In this document: positions 1-9,300 of the stretch, in pieces
Position numbering within the stretch: the first letter of the stretch is position 1
Layout: each line of letters starts with the position of its first letter
Assembly: GCA_965247565.1 (NCBI GenBank)
Contig: CBDFHF010000001.1
Span: forward strand, 620,001-684,000
DNA length: 64,000 nt
Reading direction: 5' to 3'
From: CBDFHF01 sp965247565
GTDB taxonomy: Bacteria; Pseudomonadota; Gammaproteobacteria; Methylococcales; Methylomonadaceae
Notes under the pieces: model-generated
The model's input: the letters and a program-made list of their open reading frames with translations, nothing else
Databases searched by the model: none
What the model was told of the DNA's origin: nothing
Program-made: the position numbers and the translations under genes

Positions 1-1013
1 TGTATGAGCGTGAAGTGTTTGCCGTATTGACAATGGAGCGTAGTGATACAGAGGCTTTCGATCAGAAAACCATCGATATTTGTGCACAAACACTGGCTTT
101 AATTTCACCGTTTTTGAAATTGAAACAAAATGAGGAAATGTCACCCCACCAAAAAATAGCCAGACTGTTAAAACAATACCTAGTCGAACTATTAGGTTAT
201 CGGTACCTCGGTTTAAAATTACTGATTCTGTTGGCCTGCTTACTTGGGATTGGTGCTGCGCTAATCGAAGGTGATTTTCGGATTCACGCTAACGCCGTTC
301 TGGAGGGCAGAATTCAACGCGCAATTTCGGCACCACTTGATGGATATATCAAATCAGCCAAAGTCAGAGCCGGAGACACGGTTTCAACCGATGATGTTAT
401 TGCGGTTATGGACAATGCTGATTTGAGACTGGAACTAGTGAAATTATCCAGTCAACAACAACAAGTTGAAAGAGAATACCGGGAAGCCATGGCCAAAAGA
501 GATTTGGTCAAAGTTCATGTATTGAGTTCGCAAATTGCCCAAATCGACGCGCAAAGCAAATTAAAACAGGAGCAGATACAGCGAGCGCAAATCAAAGCAC
601 CCTTTGATGGCGTGGTGATTGAAGGTGACCTTAGTCAATTATTAGGTGCACCGGTCACCCGCGGAGATCGGTTGTTTAAGGTAGCGCCACTGAATGGCTA
701 TCGAGTGATTTTAAAAGTCAATGAGCGCTATATTTCATCAGTACAGAAAGGCCAGAGCGGCGTTTTAGTATTATCCAGCCAGCCGGATACAACATTTCCG
801 TTACAAATTGAAAAAATCACCGAAGTGGCCGTTAGCGATGATAACAGTAACATTTTTAGAGTTGAGGCGACTTTACTGAATAAACCTAAAACACTGCGTC
901 CCGGCATGGCAGGGGTTGGTAAGATTGACGTCGGCAGAAAAAAACTGCTTTGGATTTGGACGCATGAATTGGTTGAATGGCTGAAGTTAGCGATGTGGTC
1001 ATGGTGGCCGTAA
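1..1013 (+). CDS. GAF-HlyD membrane adaptor, 5' end outside window
   Basis: The reading frame is open from base 3, so the true start lies upstream; a GTG at 15 is inside the gene. The first ~45 visible residues (FAVLTMERS..., AFDQKTIDICAQTLALISPF) look like the end of a GAF sensor domain. A membrane segment follows (LGLKLLILLACLLGIGAALI). Then comes a HlyD/biotinyl-lipoyl module split by a Q/K-rich coiled coil, with the two halves marked by SAPLDGYIKSAKVRAGDTV and KAPFDGVVIEGDLSQLLG, and a beta-barrel part ending LRPGMAGVGKIDVG. Membrane-fusion adaptors bridge the periplasm in export systems; a GAF-HlyD fusion suggests ligand-gated export, which is inference. The stop is 10 bp before the M50 gene, so the two are probably co-transcribed. 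Confidence 0.8.
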   Translation, partial: YEREVFAVLTMERSDTEAFDQKTIDICAQTLALISPFLKLKQNEEMSPHQKIARLLKQYLVELLGYRYLGLKLLILLACLLGIGAALIEGDFRIHANAVLEGRIQRAISAPLDGYIKSAKVRAGDTVSTDDVIAVMDNADLRLELVKLSSQQQQVEREYREAMAKRDLVKVHVLSSQIAQIDAQSKLKQEQIQRAQIKAPFDGVVIEGDLSQLLGAPVTRGDRLFKVAPLNGYRVILKVNERYISSVQKGQSGVLVLSSQPDTTFPLQIEKITEVAVSDDNSNIFRVEATLLNKPKTLRPGMAGVGKIDVGRKKLLWIWTHELVEWLKLAMWSWWP

Positions 1014-1023
1014 ACCCGTTGTT

Positions 1024-3171
1024 ATGAGTGAACAGTTATTCAGTCCCCATTGGTATCGCGTTAGTGATTTAAAGCCACAACTGCGAGACCATGTTCATAT
1101 TCATCGCCACGATTATCGTGGCTTAATCTGGTACGTGCTTGAAGATAAAGCCAGTGGCCGCAGTCACCGTTTTAATGCCACTGCTTACGCGATTATAGGT
1201 TTGTTGGATGGTAATCTTTCCATCAACCAGATTTGGAATTCAGTTCATGATCGACTGGGTGATATAGCACCTACTCAAGAACAAATGATTCAACTGTTGG
1301 GGAAGCTGCATGCTGCAGATTTATTGCAATCGGATTTGCCGATTGACAACGACATGCTGTTTAAACGTGGTAAACAATACAAACAAAACAAAATAAAACA
1401 GCGCTTTGCTAATCCGTTGGCAATCAGGATTTCTTTGTGGGATCCAGATGATTTTTTGCAGCAACACTTGCCCAAACTGCAATGGTTATTTCACTGGGTT
1501 ATTGCTGCGATTTGGGCATTAACTGTCATCTTCGCCCTATTGTTGGCGGCATCTCACTGGCAGCAGCTTACGGTGAATGCCGAACAACACCTGTTGTCGC
1601 CGTACAATTTGACCATCATGGTGTTGCTATATCCCCTGCTTAAATTTTTGCATGAAATGGGCCACGCCATCTGCGCAAAAAAGTTAGGTGCTGAAGTACA
1701 TGAAATGGGCGTGAGTTTTCTTTTATTTATGCCGATCCCTTACGTAGATGTGTCAACAGTCAGTCTCTTTAAAGATAAATGGCAACGCATGATGGTGGGT
1801 GCTGCCGGCATTGTAGTAGAGCTATTCTTTGCCGCGGTCGCCCTGTTGCTTTGGTTAAATACAGAAGAGGGATTATTTAAAGACATTGTCTATAACACCC
1901 TGGTTTTAGGCGGGGTATCGTCAGTATTTTTTAATGGTAATCCTTTATTAAAGTATGACGGCTATTTCGTACTAGCCGATTATATTGAAATTCCCAATCT
2001 ATATGAGCGCTCCAAGAACTACTTGGTGTATTTGGCTAAAAAACACCTGTTAGCTGAGAGCTATTCATCGTCACCCGCAATGGCGTCGGGTGAAGCGGGA
2101 TGGTTTTTAATATTTGGTATTTCCGCATTCATTTACCGAACAAGTTTGCTGTGGATCATTATCGTTTATGTAACAGATCGGTTTTTCATTGTCGGTGTTT
2201 TATTGGCCATAGGGATGGTAGGGCAACAGCTTCTTTGGCCCCTTTTAAAAGGTCTATTGTTTGTTTGGCAACGTATCCGTAGCGAACAAAATTGCTTGAG
2301 TGCAACCACTCGGGTTTCAGCTACCGCTTTATTTTTATTGCTGTTGATATTTGTCCTACCCATTCCTTCTTACACACATTCTGAAGGTATTGTTTGGATG
2401 CCAGAAGATGTGCAACTACGCTCGGAAACTGATGGTTTTGCCGGAGAATTACTCGTTGAATTATCGTCCGATGTTAAAAAAGACACCGCCATCATAACTA
2501 TCGAAGATCCTTTGCTAGACACGGAAGCAGAAGTTTTGCGCTCAAAGTTAACCGAACTTAACACCCAATTCAGAGCTGAGTGGGAAACAGACTACGTTAA
2601 AGCGGAGAACATAAAACAAGAAATGTATGCGCTCGCCGAAGAAATCAAGCAAGTGCAAAAAAAACAGCAAGGTACAAGAATTTTAAGCAAAAAAAACGGC
2701 AAACTGATTATTCCAGAAGCTGATGATTTGCCTGGCAGGTTCTTGCACCAAGGCGATTTAATTGGCTATGTGATTGATGACACAAAGCCAATTGTGCGAA
2801 TTGCAGTCAACCAAGCAGATATCGGCCGAATTCAAAAATACATAAAAAAAATTGAAATTCGTTTAGTTAATCAGTCTGACCAAATTATTCCGGCAACTAT
2901 TAAACGTCGAATACCCCAAGCAACTAATCAATTACCTAGCCCCGCCTTAGCAAGCGTAAATGGTGGCAAGATCGCTATCGATCCGGCTGTGAAAGACTCA
3001 TTGCAAGCCAAAGAAAAATTATTTTTATTGGACCTGGAGTTTGTCCCATCCAGCAGACAACTGGCGATTGGCCAACGGGTTTATGTTAGATTTCATCATG
3101 GTACCGAAACCTTGGCCCTACAATGGTACCGGAGTTTTCGGCAGGTGTTTCTGAGGCAATTTAATGTCTGA
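1024..3171 (+). CDS. PqqD-like / M50 metalloprotease / HlyD fusion membrane protein
   Basis: This 715-residue protein has three parts. Residues ~30-105 resemble the small PqqD-like peptide-binding fold (RFNATAYAIIGLLDGNLSI). Residues ~155-460 are a multi-pass membrane region with the M50 zinc motif HEMGH at about 210-214 and the second M50 signature NPLLKYDGYF near 305, so the catalytic residues look intact. Residues ~470-715 contain a HlyD-like periplasmic arm with a coiled coil. M50 proteases cut within or near membranes; M50-HlyD fusions occur in export loci of peptides and giant proteins. It overlaps the SecA-like gene by 8 bp, implying translational coupling. Its substrate is not shown by sequence; the C-terminally anchored giant protein downstream is an obvious candidate. 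Confidence 0.82.
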   Translation: MSEQLFSPHWYRVSDLKPQLRDHVHIHRHDYRGLIWYVLEDKASGRSHRFNATAYAIIGLLDGNLSINQIWNSVHDRLGDIAPTQEQMIQLLGKLHAADLLQSDLPIDNDMLFKRGKQYKQNKIKQRFANPLAIRISLWDPDDFLQQHLPKLQWLFHWVIAAIWALTVIFALLLAASHWQQLTVNAEQHLLSPYNLTIMVLLYPLLKFLHEMGHAICAKKLGAEVHEMGVSFLLFMPIPYVDVSTVSLFKDKWQRMMVGAAGIVVELFFAAVALLLWLNTEEGLFKDIVYNTLVLGGVSSVFFNGNPLLKYDGYFVLADYIEIPNLYERSKNYLVYLAKKHLLAESYSSSPAMASGEAGWFLIFGISAFIYRTSLLWIIIVYVTDRFFIVGVLLAIGMVGQQLLWPLLKGLLFVWQRIRSEQNCLSATTRVSATALFLLLLIFVLPIPSYTHSEGIVWMPEDVQLRSETDGFAGELLVELSSDVKKDTAIITIEDPLLDTEAEVLRSKLTELNTQFRAEWETDYVKAENIKQEMYALAEEIKQVQKKQQGTRILSKKNGKLIIPEADDLPGRFLHQGDLIGYVIDDTKPIVRIAVNQADIGRIQKYIKKIEIRLVNQSDQIIPATIKRRIPQATNQLPSPALASVNGGKIAIDPAVKDSLQAKEKLFLLDLEFVPSSRQLAIGQRVYVRFHHGTETLALQWYRSFRQVFLRQFNV

Positions 3172-5158
3172 TAAACATCTTAAACCCGGTTTAATTCATG
3201 GCTTTTACCCACAAAAACAAGAGAGCTGGCCGAGTGCTTTGGAAAGTCGGTTAAGACTTTGGACTGAAAAAGCCAAACAGCTTTGGTTGCGGAAGCGCTT
3301 CAGTCTTTCTTATCTGATTAAGCAAATTTATGTGTACGAATCTGGCCTAGAAAACCTGAAAGAATCTGAACTTAAAGCCCAGATCAGCCAATTGCGTATT
3401 AATCTACACCGGCACGGTCTGCAAGATAAGCTGATTTTCCAAGCCTTTGCCATCATACGGGAAGTGTCAAGACGAGTTTTAGGAAAAAAACATTTCGATG
3501 TGCAACTGCTGGGCGGCTGGGTAATGATGAATGGCATGATCGCTGAGATGCAAACTGGCGAGGGAAAAACACTGACTGCGACCCTGGCCTCCTGCACAGC
3601 GGCCTTGGCAGGAATCCCAGTACATGTTGTTACAGCCAATGACTATTTAGTCAGTCGTGATGAACAATTGCTCAGACCTCTGTATGAATGGCTGGGTATT
3701 AGTTCAGCCGTCATTCTCGATGGCATGGACATTGACCCTAGAAAACACGCGTATCGGTGCGATATTGTTCATGCAACTGGACAGCAAATTGCCTTTGATT
3801 ATTTACGTGATCGTCTGGAAATGGGCGATGAGATCGGTAAGCTGCAGATTCAATTTAAACAAATTCAATATGCTCATCAGCAAAAATCAATGCCTTATTT
3901 GCTACGAGGACTGTGTTTTGTGATTATTGATGAAGCAGACAGCTTATTAATTGACGAAGCTAAAACACCATTAATTATTTCCAAAACTCGGCACAGCGAT
4001 ACCCAAAACCAAATTTATTTTGATGCTTTGTGTTTGGTAAACAGTCTGGATAAAGAAACTGACTTTACCCTAAACAAACAATACCGCGAGGTGTTGCTGA
4101 CCGCACAAGGCAAAATTCACCTAGAAAAACTCGCAAAACCTTTAGGGGATTATTGGCAAAGTCGAAGACGCCGGGAAGTAATCGTCAATTTAGCTCTGAA
4201 AGCGAAATACCTGTTTGATCGGGACGAACATTATTTATTGCGTGACGGCAAAGTTGTCATCATTGATGCTTTAACCGGGCGGATTATGCCAGATCGCTCC
4301 TGGGAGCAAGGTTTACATCAATTGATAGAAATTAAAGAAAGTTGCGACATATCTGGTGAAAGAGAGCCGCTAGCCAGAATAAGCTATCAAAAGTTCTTTA
4401 ACCGCTATTTACATTTGGCCGGCATGTCCGGCACGGTCAAAGAAGTCGCTACAGAGTTGAATAGTACTTATGGTTTGCAAGTTATGGCTATTCCAACTTA
4501 CAAACCTTCAATCCGACAATTATACCCGGTACGAGTCTACAAAAGCGCCGAGCAAAAATGGCAGTGCTTCGTTTCAACAATGCAATCTTTACATCAGCAA
4601 GGTCGTCCGGTGTTGGTAGGCACCCGTTCCGTAGCTGATTCAGAGCAAGTTAGTGCTTTGTTAAGCCGTCATAACCTGCATCATCAAGTTTTAAATGCGA
4701 ATCAGGATAAGTTAGAAGCTCAAATAATTGCTCGGGCAGGGCAGATTAACAGCATTACTGTAGCGACAAATCTAGCCGGCAGAGGCACAGATATTGCTTT
4801 AAGTCAGGCCGCAAAAGCCCTTGGCGGATTGCACGTTATTTTGACTAGCAGAAATGATTCAAAACGCATAGACCGTCAACTTATAGGGCGTTGCGCCAGG
4901 CAAGGTGATCCCGGTAGCGCCGAAACAATTATTTCCTTAGAAGATGCTTACCTAGCAAATTTCTATCCAACTGCTATGCTTCATTTCATAACAAAGCTAT
5001 GTTTAAACGACAAAACACTTCCTTGTTGGATCAGTAACGGGTTAGCAAGGATGCCGCAAAAATGGACAGAGTCCCGACATGAAAAACTGCGGCGAATGCT
5101 GGTTAAGCAAGAACAACAGCAAGCCGAATTGATGGCATTTACCGGGCGCATGGAGTAA
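3164..5158 (+). CDS. SecA-like preprotein translocase ATPase, short form
   Basis: The protein has 664 residues, against about 900 for housekeeping SecA. Recognisable motifs are Walker A MQTGEGKT (~residue 128-135), Walker B IIDEADSLLIDEAKTPLIIS (~253-272), the NBD2 motif NLAGRGTDIAL (~540) and the arginine-finger region GRCARQGDPGSAETIISLED (~570-590). Both nucleotide-binding domains and the preprotein cross-linking domain between them are therefore present. Only about 70 residues follow NBD2, so most of the helical scaffold/wing region and the zinc-binding tail are missing. This is an accessory SecA-like motor rather than the general SecA. Its position, overlapping the M50 gene and upstream of the giant protein, suggests a dedicated substrate (inference). 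Confidence 0.85.
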   Translation: MSDKHLKPGLIHGFYPQKQESWPSALESRLRLWTEKAKQLWLRKRFSLSYLIKQIYVYESGLENLKESELKAQISQLRINLHRHGLQDKLIFQAFAIIREVSRRVLGKKHFDVQLLGGWVMMNGMIAEMQTGEGKTLTATLASCTAALAGIPVHVVTANDYLVSRDEQLLRPLYEWLGISSAVILDGMDIDPRKHAYRCDIVHATGQQIAFDYLRDRLEMGDEIGKLQIQFKQIQYAHQQKSMPYLLRGLCFVIIDEADSLLIDEAKTPLIISKTRHSDTQNQIYFDALCLVNSLDKETDFTLNKQYREVLLTAQGKIHLEKLAKPLGDYWQSRRRREVIVNLALKAKYLFDRDEHYLLRDGKVVIIDALTGRIMPDRSWEQGLHQLIEIKESCDISGEREPLARISYQKFFNRYLHLAGMSGTVKEVATELNSTYGLQVMAIPTYKPSIRQLYPVRVYKSAEQKWQCFVSTMQSLHQQGRPVLVGTRSVADSEQVSALLSRHNLHHQVLNANQDKLEAQIIARAGQINSITVATNLAGRGTDIALSQAAKALGGLHVILTSRNDSKRIDRQLIGRCARQGDPGSAETIISLEDAYLANFYPTAMLHFITKLCLNDKTLPCWISNGLARMPQKWTESRHEKLRRMLVKQEQQQAELMAFTGRME

Positions 5159-5212
5159 TCCGTAATAACAATCTTATAGAGACAACAAACAATCCATAAC
5201 ACATTCTTTTGG

Positions 5213-6115
5213 ATGAAAAATAAACATATACGAGTATTGAAAATTGGCAGCAGCCTCCTGTTTTTAACAGGCCAACTAGCTTTGGCTCAGGATTACACGG
5301 ACCTTGATTGTCTGGTGAAGCCGGAAATGTACATCAATTTGAGTAGTCCAATTGATGGCGTGTTAGCAGAGGTGTTAGTAAAAAAAAGCGAACCAGTCAA
5401 AAAGGGGCAAGTTTTAGCAAAGCTTGAAGCCTCGGTTGAGGCAGCAAGAGTATCGGTAGCTCAGCAGGAAGCGCAAATGGATAATCTGATTAACGCCAAA
5501 CAACTGCGCTTGGCGTTTATTGAGCGTAAAAGAGACCGCTTGGCCAGTTTGTATAAAGGAAAATCGGTATCCACTCAGGAATACGATGAATCGGTGACCG
5601 AAGGCGATCTGGCAAAATCCGAATTGGTGCAAGCCAAACAAGATAAAAAGAAAAATGAACTGAAATTATCGTTGGCTCAAGCCGAGCTGGAACAAAAAAT
5701 TATCAAAAGTCCGGTCGACGGCATTGTCGTGCAAAACTATCTGATGCCAGGAGAGTCGGTAGAAAACCAACCCATTCTGCAGTTGGCAAAAATTGATCCC
5801 TTAATGGTGGAAGTGATTGCCCCGTCCACCTTATTTGGCAAAATAACCAAAGATATGGTAGTTGATATCCACCCCGATGCCCCTGCCAATAGTCAATATA
5901 AAGCTACAGTCAGTGTTATTGATGGCATTATTGATGCCGCCAGTGGTAGCTTCTCGATACGACTGGCACTGCCCAATCCCGACGCCGCTTTAATTGGTGG
6001 CACCAAATGTACGGCCAGATTCGCCATAAAGTCGGAACAAAATCCGCTAAAAGCGCAAGCCCATTCTGCTGATGATGCCTTATCTGATGATTTGAAAACT
6101 TTATTGTCGAAATAA
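5213..6115 (+). CDS. HlyD-type periplasmic adaptor protein
   Basis: This 300-residue membrane-fusion protein has an N-terminal signal or anchor segment (residues ~8-25, ending LALAQ). A split biotinyl-lipoyl domain follows (LSSPIDGVLAEVLVKKSEPV near 45 and KSPVDGIVVQNYLMPGESV near 165), with an alpha-helical hairpin between the halves (~75-155) and then a short barrel domain. The acidic, serine-rich tail is unusual but short. The gene starts 54 bp after the SecA-like gene and is the last of the four accessory genes before the giant surface protein. No ABC ATPase, RND pump or TolC-like channel is visible beside it, so the partner is either outside the window or is the SecA-like/M50 machinery (inference). 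Confidence 0.82.
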   Translation: MKNKHIRVLKIGSSLLFLTGQLALAQDYTDLDCLVKPEMYINLSSPIDGVLAEVLVKKSEPVKKGQVLAKLEASVEAARVSVAQQEAQMDNLINAKQLRLAFIERKRDRLASLYKGKSVSTQEYDESVTEGDLAKSELVQAKQDKKKNELKLSLAQAELEQKIIKSPVDGIVVQNYLMPGESVENQPILQLAKIDPLMVEVIAPSTLFGKITKDMVVDIHPDAPANSQYKATVSVIDGIIDAASGSFSIRLALPNPDAALIGGTKCTARFAIKSEQNPLKAQAHSADDALSDDLKTLLSK

Positions 6116-6368
6116 ACGATATACCAGATTTACTTATTGATCAGGCCTCACGAAGGACTCATTTTTGCTTCGACTCCTTCTAGAGTAAACGTGATCTGGT
6201 CGACAAAAAATTCAGCCATTCGCTCTCGCAAACCCCAATTCTCCTATACTTCAACCTGAAAAAATCTAAATTCCGTTTGCACTGAGTGTGTCTTAGCGGA
6301 TTGGGGTTAAAAAGCACATTCGCGGTTTTAAATTTAAGTAATCCACGTCAACAATCAATTAAACGCAC
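6116..6368 (+). other. Leader region of the giant protein gene
   Basis: These 253 bases hold no convincing gene. They separate the accessory genes from the giant-protein gene and presumably contain its promoter. I could not assign clear -35/-10 boxes or a strong ribosome-binding site before the ATG at 6369. An imperfect hairpin (GAAGGACTC / GACTCCTTC) lies near 6153-6181 without a following T-tract. Confidence 0.4.
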
Positions 6369-9300
6369 ATGCACCCAAAACATCTTGCCAGATATCAAGC
6401 AGAAGCCGTTCTTGAAGAATTAGAACCTCGTCAGCTTTATTCCGCCGGTATTGAAGGTGTGCTTAACCAGCAACCCATCGTTGAGCTGGCAATTCATCAG
6501 GAGGTTAATGCCCCAACTCACCAAGCTGCACCAATCAACATTAGCGAAACCGCAGCGACTGACAGCAAACGCAATGAGCTAGTTTTTATAGACACCAACG
6601 TTAAAAATTATCAAGAATTGCTCAATGATATTCTTAGCCAAAACTCGGACGACCGGAACATAGAGGTCATTTTATTGGACAAAACCGAGAGTGGAATTGA
6701 CCAAATCTCTAATACGCTGGCTAACCGTAATGACGTGGATGCCATACATCTTATTGCTGAAGGCAATAAGGCAGAGCTGCATTTGGGTAACAGCTTTCTT
6801 AATCAAGACTCAATTAATGGAACCTACGCAGATAGCTGGCGAAAAATTAGTGAAAGCCTGAGTGCTGACGCTGATATTTTGATTTATGGCTGTAATTTCG
6901 GTCAGGATGAGGCCGGCCAGAAAGCTATGCAAACAATAGCAAATTTAACCGGTGCTGATATTGCCGCCAGCGCAAACCGGACGGGACATGCTTTGGAATC
7001 TGCCGATTGGACTTTAGAAGCCAATCTTGGCTTAATAGAGACTAAATTGGTTATCAGCGAATCCGCCCAACAAGCCTGGCAAGGGTCGCTCGCTGCCATT
7101 ACCGTTGATACCTTTTCCGATATCCTGGATGGCGCGGACGGCAAAATTTCGTTACGGGAAGCCATTATCGCTGCCAATAATACGGCGGGTAGTGACACCA
7201 TCATTCTGGGAACAGGCACCTATCAGTTATCAATTGCTGGCCAATGGGAAAATGGCGGCACTACAGGTGACCTGGACATACTCAGCGACATTACCATTAC
7301 CGGCAATGGCATTGGCTCGACGATCATTCATGGCGGCGGCATTGAAAGAGTGTTCGATGTCGTATCGGGTACGCTGTACCTCAACCGTCTCGAAATAACC
7401 GGAGCCTCGTCTCCGGACTCAGGTGGTGGTATCAACGTAAACTCAGGAGCAACTGTAAACATCGATCACGTCGACGTGCATCACAATACAACCAGCGGCC
7501 AACCAGGCGGCGGCGTTTCCAACCAGGGCACCTTTACTGCCACGGACAGCTTGATCCGCAACAATCAGAGTGGATCAAACGTGGGAAGTGGGCTTTATAA
7601 TACCGGTACGGCCACACTGACACGGGTTTCGGTCGTTAATAATACTGGTGGCAATTCAGGGGGCGGCATTCGACAAGCTTCGGGTACATTGACACTGACC
7701 AATGTTACCGTGAGCGGCAATTCGGTGCTGCATGGTGGCGCGGGAATTGAAATAACCGGCGGGTCGGCGACCATTTCGTACTCCACTATCGCCAACAATG
7801 ACGCGTCCAACAACGGGGACGGCGGCGGTATTAATATGACCGGAGGCAGCGCGACGATTTCCAACTCCATCGTCGTCAATAACGTCGCCAGGTGGACAGG
7901 GAACGACATTTACGGAGCCGTCACCAGTGGCGGCTACAACATCATCGAAAGCAGCAATGGATTCACTGTAGCTGGAACCGATATTACCGGCAATGATGCG
8001 GGATTGGGCGCGCTCAGCTTGGATGCCAACTCCGGGCAGTATGTCCATGCTTTGTCTGCTGGGAGCTCGGCTATCAACGTCGCCAGTGGCGGAGTACCGG
8101 CGACTGATCAAAGAGGTGTTACCCGAACAGGTAGTGCTGATATTGGCGCCTATGAACTCGCTGCTGCCGCACCTATTCCGCCTTCGAATACAGTGCCTCC
8201 GGCTCAAACTACCATCGAAGACACAGCAAAAGTGTTTTCGGCCGCCAATGGCAATCAAATATCCATTACTGACGCTGATGCGGCGGGGGGCAGCAACGAA
8301 ATCACCTTGAATGTCACCAACGGAACATTGACTTTATCAGGCGTTGCCGGTTTAACATTCGTTTCTGGTGACGGTACGGCGGATACAACTATGACCTTTC
8401 GGGGTACAGCCAACGACATCAACACGGCGCTAAATGGCCTTAGTTATACGCCCACAGCTAATTATAGCGGCAGTGCTACACTGACCTTAAGAGCGCTAGA
8501 TTCAACCTTAGTCTCCCTCAACATTGACGCCAATCTTCAAAGCCGTTACATGTTTGACAATAATGTGAATGATGTAGCGGCTGGCACCGCACAGAATGGT
8601 GCTTTAGTCGGGAACGCGACCTTTACAACCGATGGAACAAGAGGTCAGGTCTTAACTTTAGATGGCAGCGGGGATTCTGTACAAATCAACAGCACTTTTG
8701 GGCAACCTCAAAATGTTACGATTGGTGGTTGGGTTAATTTGTTGTCGACAAATGGTCGTTCAGAATTTATCTCAATTAATGATCGTCTCAGCATATCTCA
8801 AGGTAATACAGGCGGGGTTAAAGGTTCTGTTCAAGTTGGGGCTGGTTCTTGGATTGATTTACGATCTAATCAATTTATCACCGGTAAGGGCTGGCATCAT
8901 GTCATGTATGTTTTTGATGGCGCGAGTGATGTCCATACCTTATACATAGATGGTGTACAGGTTGCTACGGCAACGAATACCGATACGATTTACTATACCG
9001 GGGCGACAACCACCTATATTGGTCAACATCCAACCAATACCTCCTGGAACTTGAACGGCAAGGTTGATGATGTTCGCATTTATAATCGAGCTTTAAGCGG
9101 AAGCGAAGTTGCCTATTTAGCTTCAGGCTTATCCCTACAAGATGTCGATACGGTTGCTATTACTGTAACGCCAGTTAATGACGTGCCAACTTTCAGTTCT
9201 GGTACGGGTAATGTAACTACTTCCATCAGTTCTGGAGATGACTGGGCGCGCGCGATGGCATTGCAAATCGATGGCAAGATGGTTGTCGTCGGTTATGCAT

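Noticed and set aside
7656..8258. 200-codon open frame on the minus strand inside the giant gene
   Set aside because: It is antisense to a clear repeat-protein frame, has biased composition and no family signature; the repeat codon usage explains the open antisense frame.
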